NCBI RefSeq assembly: GCF_029227915.1
Contig: NC_079877.1
Location: 17,160,851-17,224,850, forward strand
Direction: 5' to 3'
DNA length: 64,000 nucleotides
From: Hydractinia symbiolongicarpus
Taxonomy: Eukaryota > Cnidaria > Hydrozoa > Anthoathecata > Hydractiniidae
This document shows positions 1 to 10,422 of this stretch, one piece after another (position 1 is the first letter of the stretch; every line of letters starts with the position of its first letter). A model generated the notes under the pieces. The model was not told the DNA's origin, made no database searches, and was given only the letters and a program-made list of their open reading frames with translations. The translations under genes were made by a program, and so were the position numbers.

Positions 1-44
1 AATTTTACACATTCATAAATTATAAATACTCTTCTTTTTTACAG

Positions 45-911
45 TTAATCAGAAACGAATTTCGTTTATAACAATAACGGAAGCAGAAGCAAACGTCAAC
101 GCAATCACGGAGATGGCAAAAACACGATTCGAAGATCGAACGTTGGTGTTAGTGCAAGGAGGTGGTTTACGATACGAGGACTCCGCAGCCACAAGAGGTG
201 TGTATATATATATTTGAATATGGACTGAAAATTGTTTTTCCTCTTCACAGTTTTAAAGAGAACACTTTCTTCTTACAGGAATAAGCTTCTGGAAAGCCGC
301 GGCTCGGAAGGTTTATGCAGTAAAAGCCAATGATCTCGAAACATTTGATTATTTTACGCCACGAAGAACAAGCACACAGTCCATTAATTTTGGTGAGTAA
401 TTTTAATGTCACCAACTTTTCTAAATGTAAAAAAATAAAAATCTTACTAAACAGTTAAATAAAATTAATGTTTTAATCATTTTTCAAAGAGGTAACTTTT
501 TCTCCACGTTAAAAATACATCCATCCCTTCCAAAATATTTAATTTTAATTTATTTTAGAAGAAATAAAGGAAAAACTTGCTGACCTCACCAGCCTCGTCC
601 AATCTGGCGTGATTTTAACTTGTGTGGACCAAGATACACGAGAGGCAGCACAACGAGCATTATCATCTGTAAAGATCTGTGAGAAGGCAAAACAAAGCTT
701 CGAGTGCTTGATATGTCGTGGGTTGAGCCGGAGTCCGGTGAAAATGGGTTCCTGCTGCAGAAGAATAATTGGTTGTGGCGAATGTGTAGATCGCTGGTTT
801 TTAGAAAATCAAAATTGCCCACATTGCAGGTCCAACGAACTCGACGCAATTTTTGAAACTAATAATTTTGATGGAGTGCTTGCAGAAATACGTTCTGTCT
901 TTCCGAATTAA
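45..911 (+). CDS. RING-like finger protein of the DDE element, copy 1 (exons 3-5)
   Basis: Only the last three exons are in the window: 45-197, 279-392 and 559-911. All are bounded by AG/GT sites and keep phase 1 throughout. Exons 1 and 2 lie upstream. The C-terminal exon encodes eight cysteines in CxxC, CC, CxxC and CxxC pairs, which looks like a RING or related zinc finger. This is followed by a 26-residue tail ending at a TAA stop. No frameshift is visible. The full-length version is in copy 3. The function in transposition is unknown; a ubiquitin-ligase or DNA/protein-binding role is inference from the finger only. Confidence 0.75.
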
Positions 912-1909
912 ATTTTATAAAACACCATCGTTCTTTTGAAAATATTTCTGAATACTTTTTCAAAACTAACATTGATAGCGTTACTGACTTTGCGCACCCT
1001 TCTTCATAGAGCCTCAAAAATTACCTTTTTCTACATTATTGATTTGACGATGATCGATCACTCAAACTATCTTTACATAGTTTTAAGGCGGTTCGATGTC
1101 AAAAAATTAATTCTTATTTATTTTAGCTTTTAGTTTATTTTATGTACTATATACTTAAAACGGAGAGAGGAAGGCAAAAATCTTCTTACCACTGTTTTTT
1201 ATGACCCGGTTTTTATCTGTCACAGTGTAAATATTTTTAATTTTGTAAAAACTTGTATTTTTTATGTTTCAAAATATATTTTATTCTTCACAATATGTTT
1301 TACTTATGTTTTAAAGTGGCGGCAATACTTAGGTACATTACACATTCTCTGAAAAAAGATCCTTTTTTTCAGTCTTTTGCATTTTGCATGAACTTTAAAG
1401 TCTGGAAGCGAATATATTTGCCATAAAAAAGATGCTTTACGCATGAGAACGAAATAAAGAAAATTTCAGGCTAACCAATGTTAAAAAACACTCCAGGCTG
1501 ACGACGGTTTTTTTGCAATCGTTTTCATATTTACGTCCAAAACATCGTTAAGGAGCATTTTGATTTCAAGTTAATAGAAACCAGGTCTTTCGCAAGTGTT
1601 TTTCAGCGAAGATTAAAAACACTCTTGACCTTTAGCGAAGATTAAAAACACTCTTGATCTTGCGAGTTCGCGCAACAGAATCCGGGGGTACATAAGCAAG
1701 ATCTTTCTGTGCGCCCAACCAACAACAGGGTAACAAACGTCAAAGGAGATAAAAATTAATTCAAATGCTTTTTACAAAAAAATTCTTATGTTTCGTTTGA
1801 ATATTTTTTTGGAAAGTTAATCCCTACTAGGAAGACTAAAACTTTTTCTCCCACTCAAATTTTTTCCTGATAACAATGCAGAAGTGAGCGCGAAAGCAAC
1901 AAGACAATT
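912..1909. other. Convergent inter-gene region of copy 1
   Basis: This AT-rich stretch lies between the 3' ends of the RING gene and the transposase gene. It contains a short direct repeat, with the segment GCGAAGATTAAAAACACTCT present twice between about 1600 and 1660. Short reading frames here lack ATG starts and are not conserved between copies, so I treat it as shared 3' untranslated or terminator space. Confidence 0.5.
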
Positions 1910-3487
1910 TTACAAAAGAGCGTTGTATCTTTCAGTGATATCAATAAAACAATGTACGGCATGTCGAAACGATCTATCATTTTCGTTCACAACATCGTTA
2001 TAAATTTGTTCAATATTACAGATTTCATTAAACTCTCTGTTTCGATTAGCTAAAAACTGTGGATGGTCTTTTAAGGGATCGTCACCGAATTGGTTAGGCT
2101 CAGAAATCCGTCCTTGATATGTTTGGTTGTATATTTGCATAGCTGTTGCGGTGTCTGGGACATTACTCTGCTGCACTGGAGGATATCGAGTTGTCATCTC
2201 TTTAATATTCAATGGAACTCCTCTACCTGAAACAAAATTTAAAGGTGCAAAGAAGCTGAATAGTTGTTGTTAACAGGATGCCAGGACTTGTATAATCTAC
2301 CTACCAGGTATTGGGTGACAGTTCCAGGCTCTTACCAATGTTTGCAGCCCAAAGTTTGCAGCTTTGCAGGTGACAAAAGAAACGCAGAACTTATGAATAT
2401 TGTTATTCATGTCTATAATCAATGAATTGTCCATGTCGACTAGTATTGATTTGATTGGATAATTAACTCGACCATTAACTTCAACCCAAAATCTTTCAAT
2501 TGGTAGATTCTAGAAAATATATGAAACTTATGAAAAGTTAACCTGTGCAGAAGATGATAGTCGTATTTTTCGTATTTTTTTGTGATGAAAGAACGAAATG
2601 TTTTTAAAATATATTGGAAATAATAAAGTAATTTACCCTTTTCGATTCTGTTTGTTGATAAGGTAAACTTAATTGGTCACCACGAATATTTGCCAGATAC
2701 TCCTGCATCCCCAGCATGAGAAAAAATTCTCTCCCGTGGTCCACCCGAACTTGGTCAAACATGCAATATGTGGTCAATACCTTTCTAAATAAAAACAAAT
2801 AATTGGAATTTGCTGCGCATTTTTACGTGCGTAGCTATATCTAAATTAGAATCAAGCGAAATTGATTGCGCATGTTCTAACCTGTATATATGCGAATATA
2901 TCACGGGGTTGCTTTTGACTGGCATTGTAGCAGCAGCAACAACAAAGCGACTGTGACCGTCCAATGCTACGACATGCGTTGTACCGTACATTACTAATTT
3001 TTCGTTTTGGTCTATATGAAGTTTGTGACCAAAATAGTCAGCCCTGTAAGGGATAGGATTAACAGATCTTGCGGTATCTGTTTGACGTCTTGCGTGATAT
3101 GCTGGCGAAACAGTTGACAGGGCCTTTCCAATTCTTTTTTGACTGACATTGAAACCGTGTTTTTGCTTAATGTAACCAGTCATCATTTTGCGACCGTATG
3201 TAGGACCAACCTAAATAAGCAATAACTTGTACAGTTTCACATCATGCGCTCATACGCTAAGCACAGGTGAATTTGCTTACTTCTTTAACAGCTGAAGCCA
3301 CGATGTTCTCTATTTTTTGTTGGTTTATACGTAGGCGGATGTCATGTTTCGAACAGTAACGTTTAACCGAACGTTCAGAAAATCCACGAACACCAGGATT
3401 TGTCGCTTTCAAAAACTCGCTAATTTCCTTGAAGGTTTTATGTTGTTTAGCCACATTTACAATGTAATCTCGGTCAATGTTATCCAT
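1910..3487 (-). CDS. DDE transposase, copy 1
   Basis: This is a five-exon gene read on the minus strand: 3281-3487, 2882-3210, 2637-2784, 2305-2509 and 1910-2226. All introns have GT-AG sites and the phases fit, giving 401 aa. The N-terminus has a helix-turn-helix look (ISEFLKA...SERSVKRY). The middle is an rve/IS3-type integrase fold with acidic residues D136 (LHIDQNEK), D194 (VRVDHGRE) and E233 (PIERFW). Exon order, lengths and junctions match copy 3 exactly. The frame is open from ATG to stop, so this copy may be functional. Assignment to the IS3EU superfamily is a suggestion from the IS3-like core and the 6-bp target duplications of its sisters. Confidence 0.85.
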
Positions 3488-3880
3488 TATTTTGGCGCGT
3501 TAAGACATCTGAGGGCTAAGCGCGCGTAAAAACCTTGAGTAAACGATTGCATCAATCAGAACAGAAATCAATTGTTCGCCCTTAAGATTCAGTTTGATTG
3601 GCCACCCGAGGAAAGATGTTGAAAGTCCGGGACAGTTGCGCAAACCTAACAGGGGGTCAAGTATAAATTGTTCTGTGACCTCTTTCCAAAGGTCCTGCAT
3701 CATAGCCGGGTGTTTGTGTTCATGATATTTCACAATATGACAAAGGTTACAGGTGGCCAGCTTCTTTTTGTGAAGATGAAAAAATTGTTTGACCCAGCAA
3801 AAATTGAAATTGCGAAATTATAATTTGAATTCTGTTTTTTTGATCTTTTGCACGTAATTTGAATTTTGAATTTTGAATTT

Positions 3881-4006
3881 TGAAATTTTAAACTGAATTT
3901 TGAATTTTGATTTTCAAATCGAATTGAAAATCAAAATTATTCACAAATTTTGATTTTTGATTTTCAATTTAATTGAAAATCAAATGGCCCTAAGGGTACA
4001 CGCATT
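3881..4006. repeat. Terminal inverted repeat, copy 1
   Basis: This is about 126 bp, matching the ends of copies 2 and 3. From the tip inward it has AATGCGTGTACCC, a CCCTTAGGG palindrome, a 29-bp perfect palindrome (arms TTTGATTTTCAATT) and a second palindrome with arms GATTTTCAA. It is flanked inside by a few TTTTGAA heptamers. Confidence 0.9.
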
Positions 4007-4055
4007 GAATGGGACCATATACAGCACAAGATAACGCCAGACCACGGACAATAAT
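4007..4055 (+). mobile_element. Fragment of host LINE between copies 1 and 2
   Basis: These 49 bp encode part of an ORF1-type protein. Joined to 9465 onward, after removing one AATAAT duplication, the frame continues without a break (…PRTIM / FKLLNYKDK). This shows that the LINE was one continuous piece before copies 1 and 2 inserted. Confidence 0.75.
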
Positions 4056-4181
4056 AATGCGTGTACCCTTAGGGCCATTTGATTTTCAATTAAATTGAAA
4101 ATCAAAAATCAAAATTTGTGAATAATTTTGATTTTCCATTTGATTTGAAAATCAAAATTCAAAACTCAGTTTAAAATTTTA
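4056..4181. repeat. Left terminal inverted repeat, copy 2
   Basis: It has the same palindrome-rich 126-bp terminus as copies 1 and 3. It forms an inverted pair with 3881-4006, only 49 bp away, and a second inverted pair with 9339-9464. Confidence 0.9.
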
Positions 4182-4361
4182 AAATTTTAAAATTCAAAAT
4201 TCAAAATTCAAAATTCAAAATTCAAAATTCAAAATTCAAAATTCAAAATTCAAAATTCAAAATTCAAAATTCAAAATTCAAAATTCAAAATTCAAAATTC
4301 AAAATTCAAAATTCAAAATTTAAAATTCAAAATTCAAAATTCAAAATTCAAAATTCAAAAT
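4182..4361. repeat. Heptamer array (AAAATTC)n
   Basis: About 25 near-perfect copies of a 7-bp unit lie just inside the left terminus of copy 2. The same array has only a few units in copy 1 and at the left of copy 3, and about 15 at the right of copy 3, so it changes length rapidly. Confidence 0.9.
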
Positions 4362-4737
4362 ACGTGCAAAAGATCAAAAAATCAGAATTCAAATTATAAT
4401 TTCGCAATTTCAATTTTCTATTTTTGCTGGGTCAAACAATTTATTTCATCTTCACAAAAAGAAGCTGGCCACCTGTAACCTTTGTCATATTGTGAAATAT
4501 CATGGACACAAACACCCGGCTATGATGCAGGACCTTTGGAAAGAGGTCACAGAACAATTTATACTTGACCCCCTGTTAGATTTGCGCAACTGTCCCGGAC
4601 GTTCAACATCTTTCCTCGGCTGGCCAATCAAACTGAATCTTAAGGGCGAACAATTGATTTCTGTTCTGATTGATGCAATCGTTTACTCAAGGTTTTTACG
4701 CGCGCTTAGCCCTCAGATGTCTTAACGCGCCAAAATA

Positions 4738-6314
4738 ATGGATAACATCGACCGAGATTACATTGTAAATGTGGCTAAACAACATAAAACTTCAAGGAAA
4801 TTAGCGAGTTTTTGAAAGCGACAAATCCTGGTGTTCGTGGATTTTCTGAACGTTCGGTTAAACGTTACTGTTCGAAACATGACATCCGCCTACGTATAAA
4901 CCAACGAAAAATAGAGAACATCGTGGCTTCAGCTGTTAAAGAGGTAAGCAAATTCACCTGTGCTTACCGTATGAGTGCATGATGTGAAACTGTACAAGTT
5001 ATTGCTTATTTAGGTTGGTCCTACATACGGTCGCAAAATGATGACTGGTTACATTAAGCAAAAACACGGTTTCAATGTCAGTCAAAAAAGAATTGGAAAG
5101 GCCCTGTCAACTGTTTCGCCAGCATATCACGCAAGACGTCAAACAGATACCGCAAGATCTGTTAATCCTATCCCTTACAGGGCTGACTATTTTGGTCACA
5201 AACTTCATATAGACCAAAACGAAAAATTAGTAATGTACGGTACAACGCATGTCGTAGCATTGGACGGTCACAGTCGCTTTGTTGTTGCTACTGCTACAAT
5301 GCCAGTCAAAAGCAACCCCGTGATATATTCGCATATATACAGGTTAGAACATGCGCAATCAATTTCGCTTGATTTTAATTTAGATATAGCTACACACGTA
5401 AAAATGCGCAGCAAATTCCAATTATTTGTTTTTATTTAGAAAGGTATTGACCACATATTGCATGTTTGACCAAGTTCGGGTGGACCACGGGAGAGAATTT
5501 TTTCTCATGCTGGAGATGCAGGAGTATCTGGCAAATATTCGTGGTGACCAATTAAGTTTACCTTATCAACAAACAGAATCGAAAAGGGTAAATTACTTTA
5601 TTATTTCCAATATATTTTAAAAACATTTCGTTCTTTCATCACAAAAAAATACGAAAAATACGACTATCATCTTCTGCACAGGTTAACTTTTCATAAGTTT
5701 CATATATTTTCTAGAATCTACCAATTAAAAGATTTTGGGTTGAAGTTAATGGCCGAGTTAATTATCCAATCAAATCAATACTAGTCGACATGGACAATTC
5801 ATTGATTATAGACATGGATAACAATATTCATAAGTTCTGCGTTTCTTTTGTCACCTGCAAAGTTGCAAACTTTGGGCTGCAAACATTGGTAAGAGCTTGG
5901 AACTGTCACCCAATACCTGGTAGGTAGATTATACAAGTTCTGGCATCTTGTTAACAACAACTATTCAGCTTCTTTGCACCTTTAAATTTTGTTGCAGGTA
6001 GAGGAGTTCCATTGAATATTAAAGAGATGACAACTCGATATCCTCCAGTGCAGCAAAGTAATGTCCCAGACACCGCAACAGCTATGCAAATATACAACCA
6101 AACATATCAAGGACGGATTTCTGAGCCTAACCAATTCGGTGATGATCCTTTAAAAGACCATCCACAGTTTTTAGCTAATCGAAACAGAGAGTTTAATGAA
6201 ATCTGTAATATTAAACAAATTTATAACGATGTTGTGAACGAAAATGATAGATCGTTTCGACATGCTGTACATTGTTTTATTGATATCACTGAAAGATACA
6301 ACGCTCTTTTGTAA
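4738..6314 (+). pseudogene. DDE transposase, copy 2, frameshifted
   Basis: The exons are 4738-4943, 5014-5342, 5440-5587, 5715-5919 and 5998-6314. Splice sites and the DDE residues match copies 1 and 3. Exon 1 is 206 instead of 207 bp: one A is missing from the A-run near 4788 (CATAAAACTT versus CATAAAAACTT). This shifts the frame within the N-terminal helix-turn-helix region. Several other substitutions also occur. The catalytic exons are open, but no full-length protein can be made from the normal ATG. Confidence 0.85.
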
Positions 6315-7296
6315 AATTGTCTTGTTGCTTTTGCGCTCACTTCTGCATTGTTATCAGGAAAAAATTTGAGTGGGAGAAAAAGTTTTAGTCTTCCTAGTAA
6401 GGATTAACTTTCCAAAAAAATATTCAAACGAAACATAAGAAGTTTTTTGTAAAAAGCATTTGAATTAATTTTTATCTCCTTTGACGTTTGTTATCCTGTT
6501 GTTGGTTGGGCGCACAGAAAGATCTTGTTTATGTACCCCCGGATTCTGTCGCTAGATCAAAAGTGTTTTTAATCTTCGCTGAAAAACACTTGCGAAAGAC
6601 CTAGTTTCTATTAACTTGAAATCGAAATGCTCCTTAACGATGTTTTGGACGTAATATGAAAACGATTGCAAAAAAAAACGTCGTCAGCCTGGAGTGTTTT
6701 TTAACATTGGTTAGCCTGAATTTTTTGTTTATTTCGTTCTCATGCGTAAAGCATCTTTTTAATGGCAAATATATTCGCTGCCAGACTTTTTAAAGTTCAT
6801 GCAAAATGCAAAAGACTTCAAAAAAGGATCTTTTTTTTTTCAGAGAATGTGTAATGTACCTAAGTATTGCCGCTACTTTAAAACATAAGTAAAACATATA
6901 TTGTGAAGAATAAAATATATTTTGAAACATAAAGAAATACAAGTTTTTACAAAATTAAAAATATTTACACTGTGACAGATAAAAACCGGGTCATAAAAAA
7001 CAGTAGTAAGAAGATTTTTGCCTTTCTCTCTCCGTTTTAAGTATATAGCACATATTTAAAAAAGCTACGCTAAAATAAACTTAAAAAAGAAATAATTTTT
7101 TGGCATAGAACTGACTTAAAACTATGTAAAGATAGTTTGAGTGATCGATCATCGTCAAATCAATAATGTAGAAAAAGGTAATTTTTGAGGCTCTATGAAG
7201 AAGGGTGCGCAAAGTCAGTAACGCTATCAATGTTAGTTTTGAAAAAGTATTCAGAAAGTGTTTTTTTTTCAAAAGAACGGTGGTGTTTTATAAAAT

Positions 7297-8732
7297 TTAA
7301 TTCGGAAAGACAGAACGTATTTCTGCAAGCACTCCATCAAAATTATTAGTTTAAAAAATTGCGTCGAGTTCGTTGGACCTGCAATGTGGGCAATTTTGAT
7401 TTTCTAAAAACCAGCGATCTACACATTCGCCACAACCAATTATTCTTCTGCAGCAGGAACCCATTTTCACCGGACTCCGGCTCAACCCACGACATATCAA
7501 GCCAAGCACTCGAAGCTTTGTTTTGCCTTCTCACAGATCTTTACAGATGATAATGCTCGTTGTGCTGCCTCTCGTGTATCTTGGTCCACACAAGTTAAAA
7601 TCACGCCAGATTGGACGAGGCTGGTGAGGTCAGCAAGTTTTTCCTTTATTTCTTCTAAAAATAATTTAAAATTAAATATTTTGGAAGGGATGGATGTATT
7701 TTTAACGTGGAGAAAAAGTTACCTCTTTGAAAAATGATTAAAACATTAATTTTATTTAACTGTTTAGTAAGATTTTTATTTTTTTACATTTAGAAAAGTT
7801 GGCGACATTAAAATTACTCACCAAAATTAATGGACTGTGTGCTTGTTCTTCGTGGCGTAAAATAATCAAATGTTTCGAGATCATTGGCTTTTACTGCATA
7901 AACCTTCCGAGCCGCGGCTTTCCAGAAGCTTATTCCTGTAAGAAGAAAGTGTTCTCTTTAAAACTGTGAAGAGGAAAAACAATTTTCAGTCCATATTCAA
8001 ATATATATATACACACCTCTTGTGGCTGCGGAGTCCTCGTATCGTAAACCACCTCCTTGCACTAACACCAACGTTCGATCTTCGAATCGTGTTTTTGCCA
8101 TCTCCGTGATTGCGTCGACGTTTGCTTCTGCTTCCGTTATTGTTATAAACGAAATTCGTTTCTGATTAACTGTAAAAAAGAAGAGTATTTATAATTTATG
8201 AATGTGTAAAATTAGAACGTTTAGTATAGAACAATATCAACTTACCGATTTTTTTGTTCTCTATATCCGCCAGAACAACTTTTAAAACATAGTTCTCCGC
8301 AGCCGCACCTACACGTTTACGCGACATCGTGGACGAAGATGTATGCAACATTGTTGGCCTTCGAAACGCGCCGATGTCATTGACCGTTGATGTCGGTAGG
8401 TTTCTAACCTGAGTCATGCCTTGATGTGGTTCTCCCTCCACTTGGTAATACGTGCCAGAAGGCGACTCCCGAAGGCAATCAAACGTCCCATCCGGATTCG
8501 GAAATTCTGAGGAACCGAACTCCTCTGTTATGTACACCGATGTAACGTCAAGCTATAATAAACAAGAATGAAATTATCATAGTTCTCTGAAACTCTGCTA
8601 GTCTACAATGGTGTGAATAACGCATACCTTGTAAATCATTGCCAGTCTTTGGACTGATACTTGGCTTCTCCGCAGTGTTCTTTCTGTGCGATCCCCGTCA
8701 CGGCCATTGTAAAAAATAAATGAAGAATCCAT
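7297..8732 (-). pseudogene. RING-like finger protein, copy 2, frameshifted
   Basis: The exons are 8628-8732, 8246-8552, 8017-8169, 7822-7935 and 7297-7654, with the same junctions as copy 3. The last exon has a 5-bp insertion at about 7501-7505 (AAGCCAAGC instead of AAGC). This shifts the frame just at the first cysteines of the finger, so the zinc-binding domain is lost. The upstream four exons remain open. Confidence 0.82.
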
Positions 8733-8759
8733 ATTTTATATCGCTTTCTATCGTGTGCA

Positions 8760-9000
8760 AATTAATCCTGCAACTGACTTATCCCCCCTCACTGGAGGGA
8801 TTATATAGGCATGTACCAGGACACACCAAAAAGGGGGTTAATGCAAGGGCTAGGCCCTTTTGAACCCACACGAAAAACAGTTTATACGACCCCCTAATTA
8901 TGCCGCAGTTCAGGGGGTCGGCTAAAAAATGCGGGAAACCTAAATCTTATTGCATCATAAATATTGTTACAAAATAGTGGTATGCAAGAATTGAACCACC
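8760..9000 (-). promoter_or_regulatory. Putative promoter of the RING gene, copy 2
   Basis: This stretch upstream of the ATG is richer in G and C than its surroundings. It contains a TATATAA-like box (CCTATATAATCCC on the minus strand), an inverted repeat CGACCCCCT...AGGGGGTCG at 8887-8920, and AAGGGCTAGGCCCTT, a near-palindrome. The same features recur in copy 3 (hairpin 14584-14617). The promoter role is inferred from position. Confidence 0.4.
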
Positions 9001-9263
9001 TGTCAATTGTACCACCTGTCATTTTAAGTTTTGAAATTTTGAATTTTGATTTTTGATTTTTGAATTTTGAATTTTGAATTTTGAATTTTGAATTTTGAAT
9101 TTTGAATTTTGATTTTTGATTTTTGATTTTTGAATTTTCAAATTTTAAACTGAATTTTGAATTTTGATTTTCAAATCGAATTGAAAATCAAAATTATTCA
9201 CAAATTTTGATTTTTGATTTTCAATTTAATTGAAAATCAAATGGCCCTAAGGGTACACGCATT

Positions 9264-9464
9264 CACCTGTCATTTTTACTTTTAAAATTTTGAAGTTTGA
9301 AGTTTGAATTTTGTTTTTTGATTTTTGTTTTTGGATTTTAAAATTTTAAACTGAATTTTGAATTTTGATTTTCAAATCGAATTGAAAATCAAAATTATTC
9401 ACAAATTTTGATTTTTGATTTTCAATTTAATTGAAAATCAAATGGCCCTAAGGGTACACGCATT
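9264..9464. repeat. Duplicated right terminus of copy 2
   Basis: This is a second unit beginning CACCTGTCATTTTTA and ending in a complete terminal repeat. It parallels the unit 9012-9263, which begins CACCTGTCATTTTAA. The outer terminus is the one flanked by the AATAAT duplication. Confidence 0.85.
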
Positions 9465-9902
9465 AATAATGTTTAAATTACTGAATTACAAAGATAAACT
9501 CCTAATATTAAAAAATGCTAACAGATTAAAGGACACGAACATCTACATTAATCAGGATTTTTCGGATGCAACAAACAAAATAAGAAAGGAATTGAGAGTA
9601 CAAATGAAAAAAGACAGGGAAAACGGAAAATTCTCTCGAATTGTTTATGATAGACTGATCACAAGAGAATTCAAAGAGAAAAATACAGGTGAAAACTAAC
9701 TCACTTTTTTATTTTTTATTTTAACAAATGGGTGATAACGCATCTTTTTTTCGATATATTTAACTCTAACTTAACATTGAACGACATGACTGATCCAGAC
9801 TTGAATTATTTTAAAAATCTAAAAATTGAAACAATTAACTTTTCTCCGATTGAAGCAAAAACTCATCTTGCAAAATGTAAAAACAAATTTTCATTGCTTA
9901 AC
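9465..9902 (+). mobile_element. Host LINE: end of ORF1 and start of ORF2
   Basis: Positions 9465-9699 continue an ORF1-like frame. Its sequence (KLLILKNANRLKDT, YINQDFS, YDRLITREF) resembles the C-terminal domain of L1-type ORF1 proteins (Transposase_22), which are RNA-binding. It ends at a TAA at 9697-9699. A second frame opens at about 9732 and runs into copy 3 at 9902, resuming at 14981 with an AP-endonuclease start. ORF1 and ORF2 of one LINE therefore lie head to tail here. Confidence 0.75.
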
Positions 9903-10028
9903 AATGCGTGTACCCTTAGGGCCATTTGATTTTCAATTAAATTGAAAATCAAAAATCAAAATTTGTGAATAATTTTGATTTTCAATTCGATTTGAAAATC
10001 AAAATTCAAAATTCAGTTTAAAATTTCA
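9903..10028. repeat. Left terminal inverted repeat, copy 3
   Basis: The tip is AATGCGTGTACCCTTAGGGC, followed by the 29-bp palindrome and a second palindrome. It is nearly identical to the reverse complement of 14849-14974. Only a few heptamers follow inside. Confidence 0.92.
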
Positions 10029-10176
10029 AAATTCAAAATTCAAAATTTAAATTACGTGCAAAAGATCAAAAAAACAGAATTCAAATTATAATTTCGCAAT
10101 TTCAATTTTTGCTGGGTCAAACAATTTTTTTCATCTTCACAAAAAGAAGCAGGCCACCTGTAACCTTTGTCATATT

Positions 10177-10410
10177 GTGAAATATCATGGACACAAACAC
10201 CCGGCTATGATGCAGGACCTTTGGAAAGAGGTCACAGAACAATTTATACTTGACCCCCTGTTAGGTTTGCGCAACTGTCCCGGACTTTCAACATCTTTCC
10301 TCGGGTGGCCAATCAAACTGAATCTTAAGGGCGAACAATTGATTTCTGTTCTGATTGATGCAATCGTTTACTCAAGGTTTTTACGCGCGCTTAGCCCTCA
10401 GATGTCTTAA
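10177..10410 (+). CDS. Small conserved upstream ORF, doubtful
   Basis: This open frame lies directly before the transposase ATG. It is present in all three copies (3500-3733 minus, 4492-4725, 10177-10410) and stops 12 bp before that ATG. It has no ATG of its own and starts in a GTG context. Extended upstream it reads TCNLCHIVKYHGHKHPAMM, with a CxxC and histidines that could be half of a zinc finger. The copies differ at several residues. It may be an alternative first exon, a leader ORF or simply 5' untranslated sequence. Coding potential is unproven. Confidence 0.25.
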   Translation: MKYHGHKHPAMMQDLWKEVTEQFILDPLLGLRNCPGLSTSFLGWPIKLNLKGEQLISVLIDAIVYSRFLRALSPQMS

Positions 10411-10422
10411 CGCGCCAAAATA

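Larger units (their letters stand above)
1..4006 (-). mobile_element. Two-gene DDE transposon, copy 1 (cut by window start)
   Basis: This copy is inverted relative to copies 2 and 3: its transposase runs on the minus strand and its RING-protein gene on the plus strand. The window begins inside the second intron of the RING gene, so the far end and target duplication cannot be seen. The visible terminus ends in CGCATT at 4006 and is followed by host LINE sequence. It is nearly identical to copies 2 and 3 along its length. It shares with copy 3 a duplicated segment near 1600-1670 that copy 2 lacks, so copies 1 and 3 look like closer relatives. Both visible coding parts are open. Confidence 0.9.
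4056..9464 (+). mobile_element. Two-gene DDE transposon, copy 2
   Basis: The element starts AATGCG at 4056 and ends CGCATT at 9464. It is flanked by a perfect 6-bp duplication, AATAAT at 4050-4055 and 9465-9470. The right end carries a second copy of the terminal repeat: an inner CGCATT at 9263 is followed by an extra unit, 9264-9464. The duplication matches the outer end, so the doubled terminus probably moved as part of the element. Both genes carry frameshifts, so this copy is probably not autonomous. Confidence 0.93.

Noticed and set aside
3838-4400. Possible CRISPR-like array in the regularly repeated AAAATTC region
   Set aside because: Units are directly contiguous 7-mers without spacers, in a eukaryotic transposon end; a plain tandem repeat.
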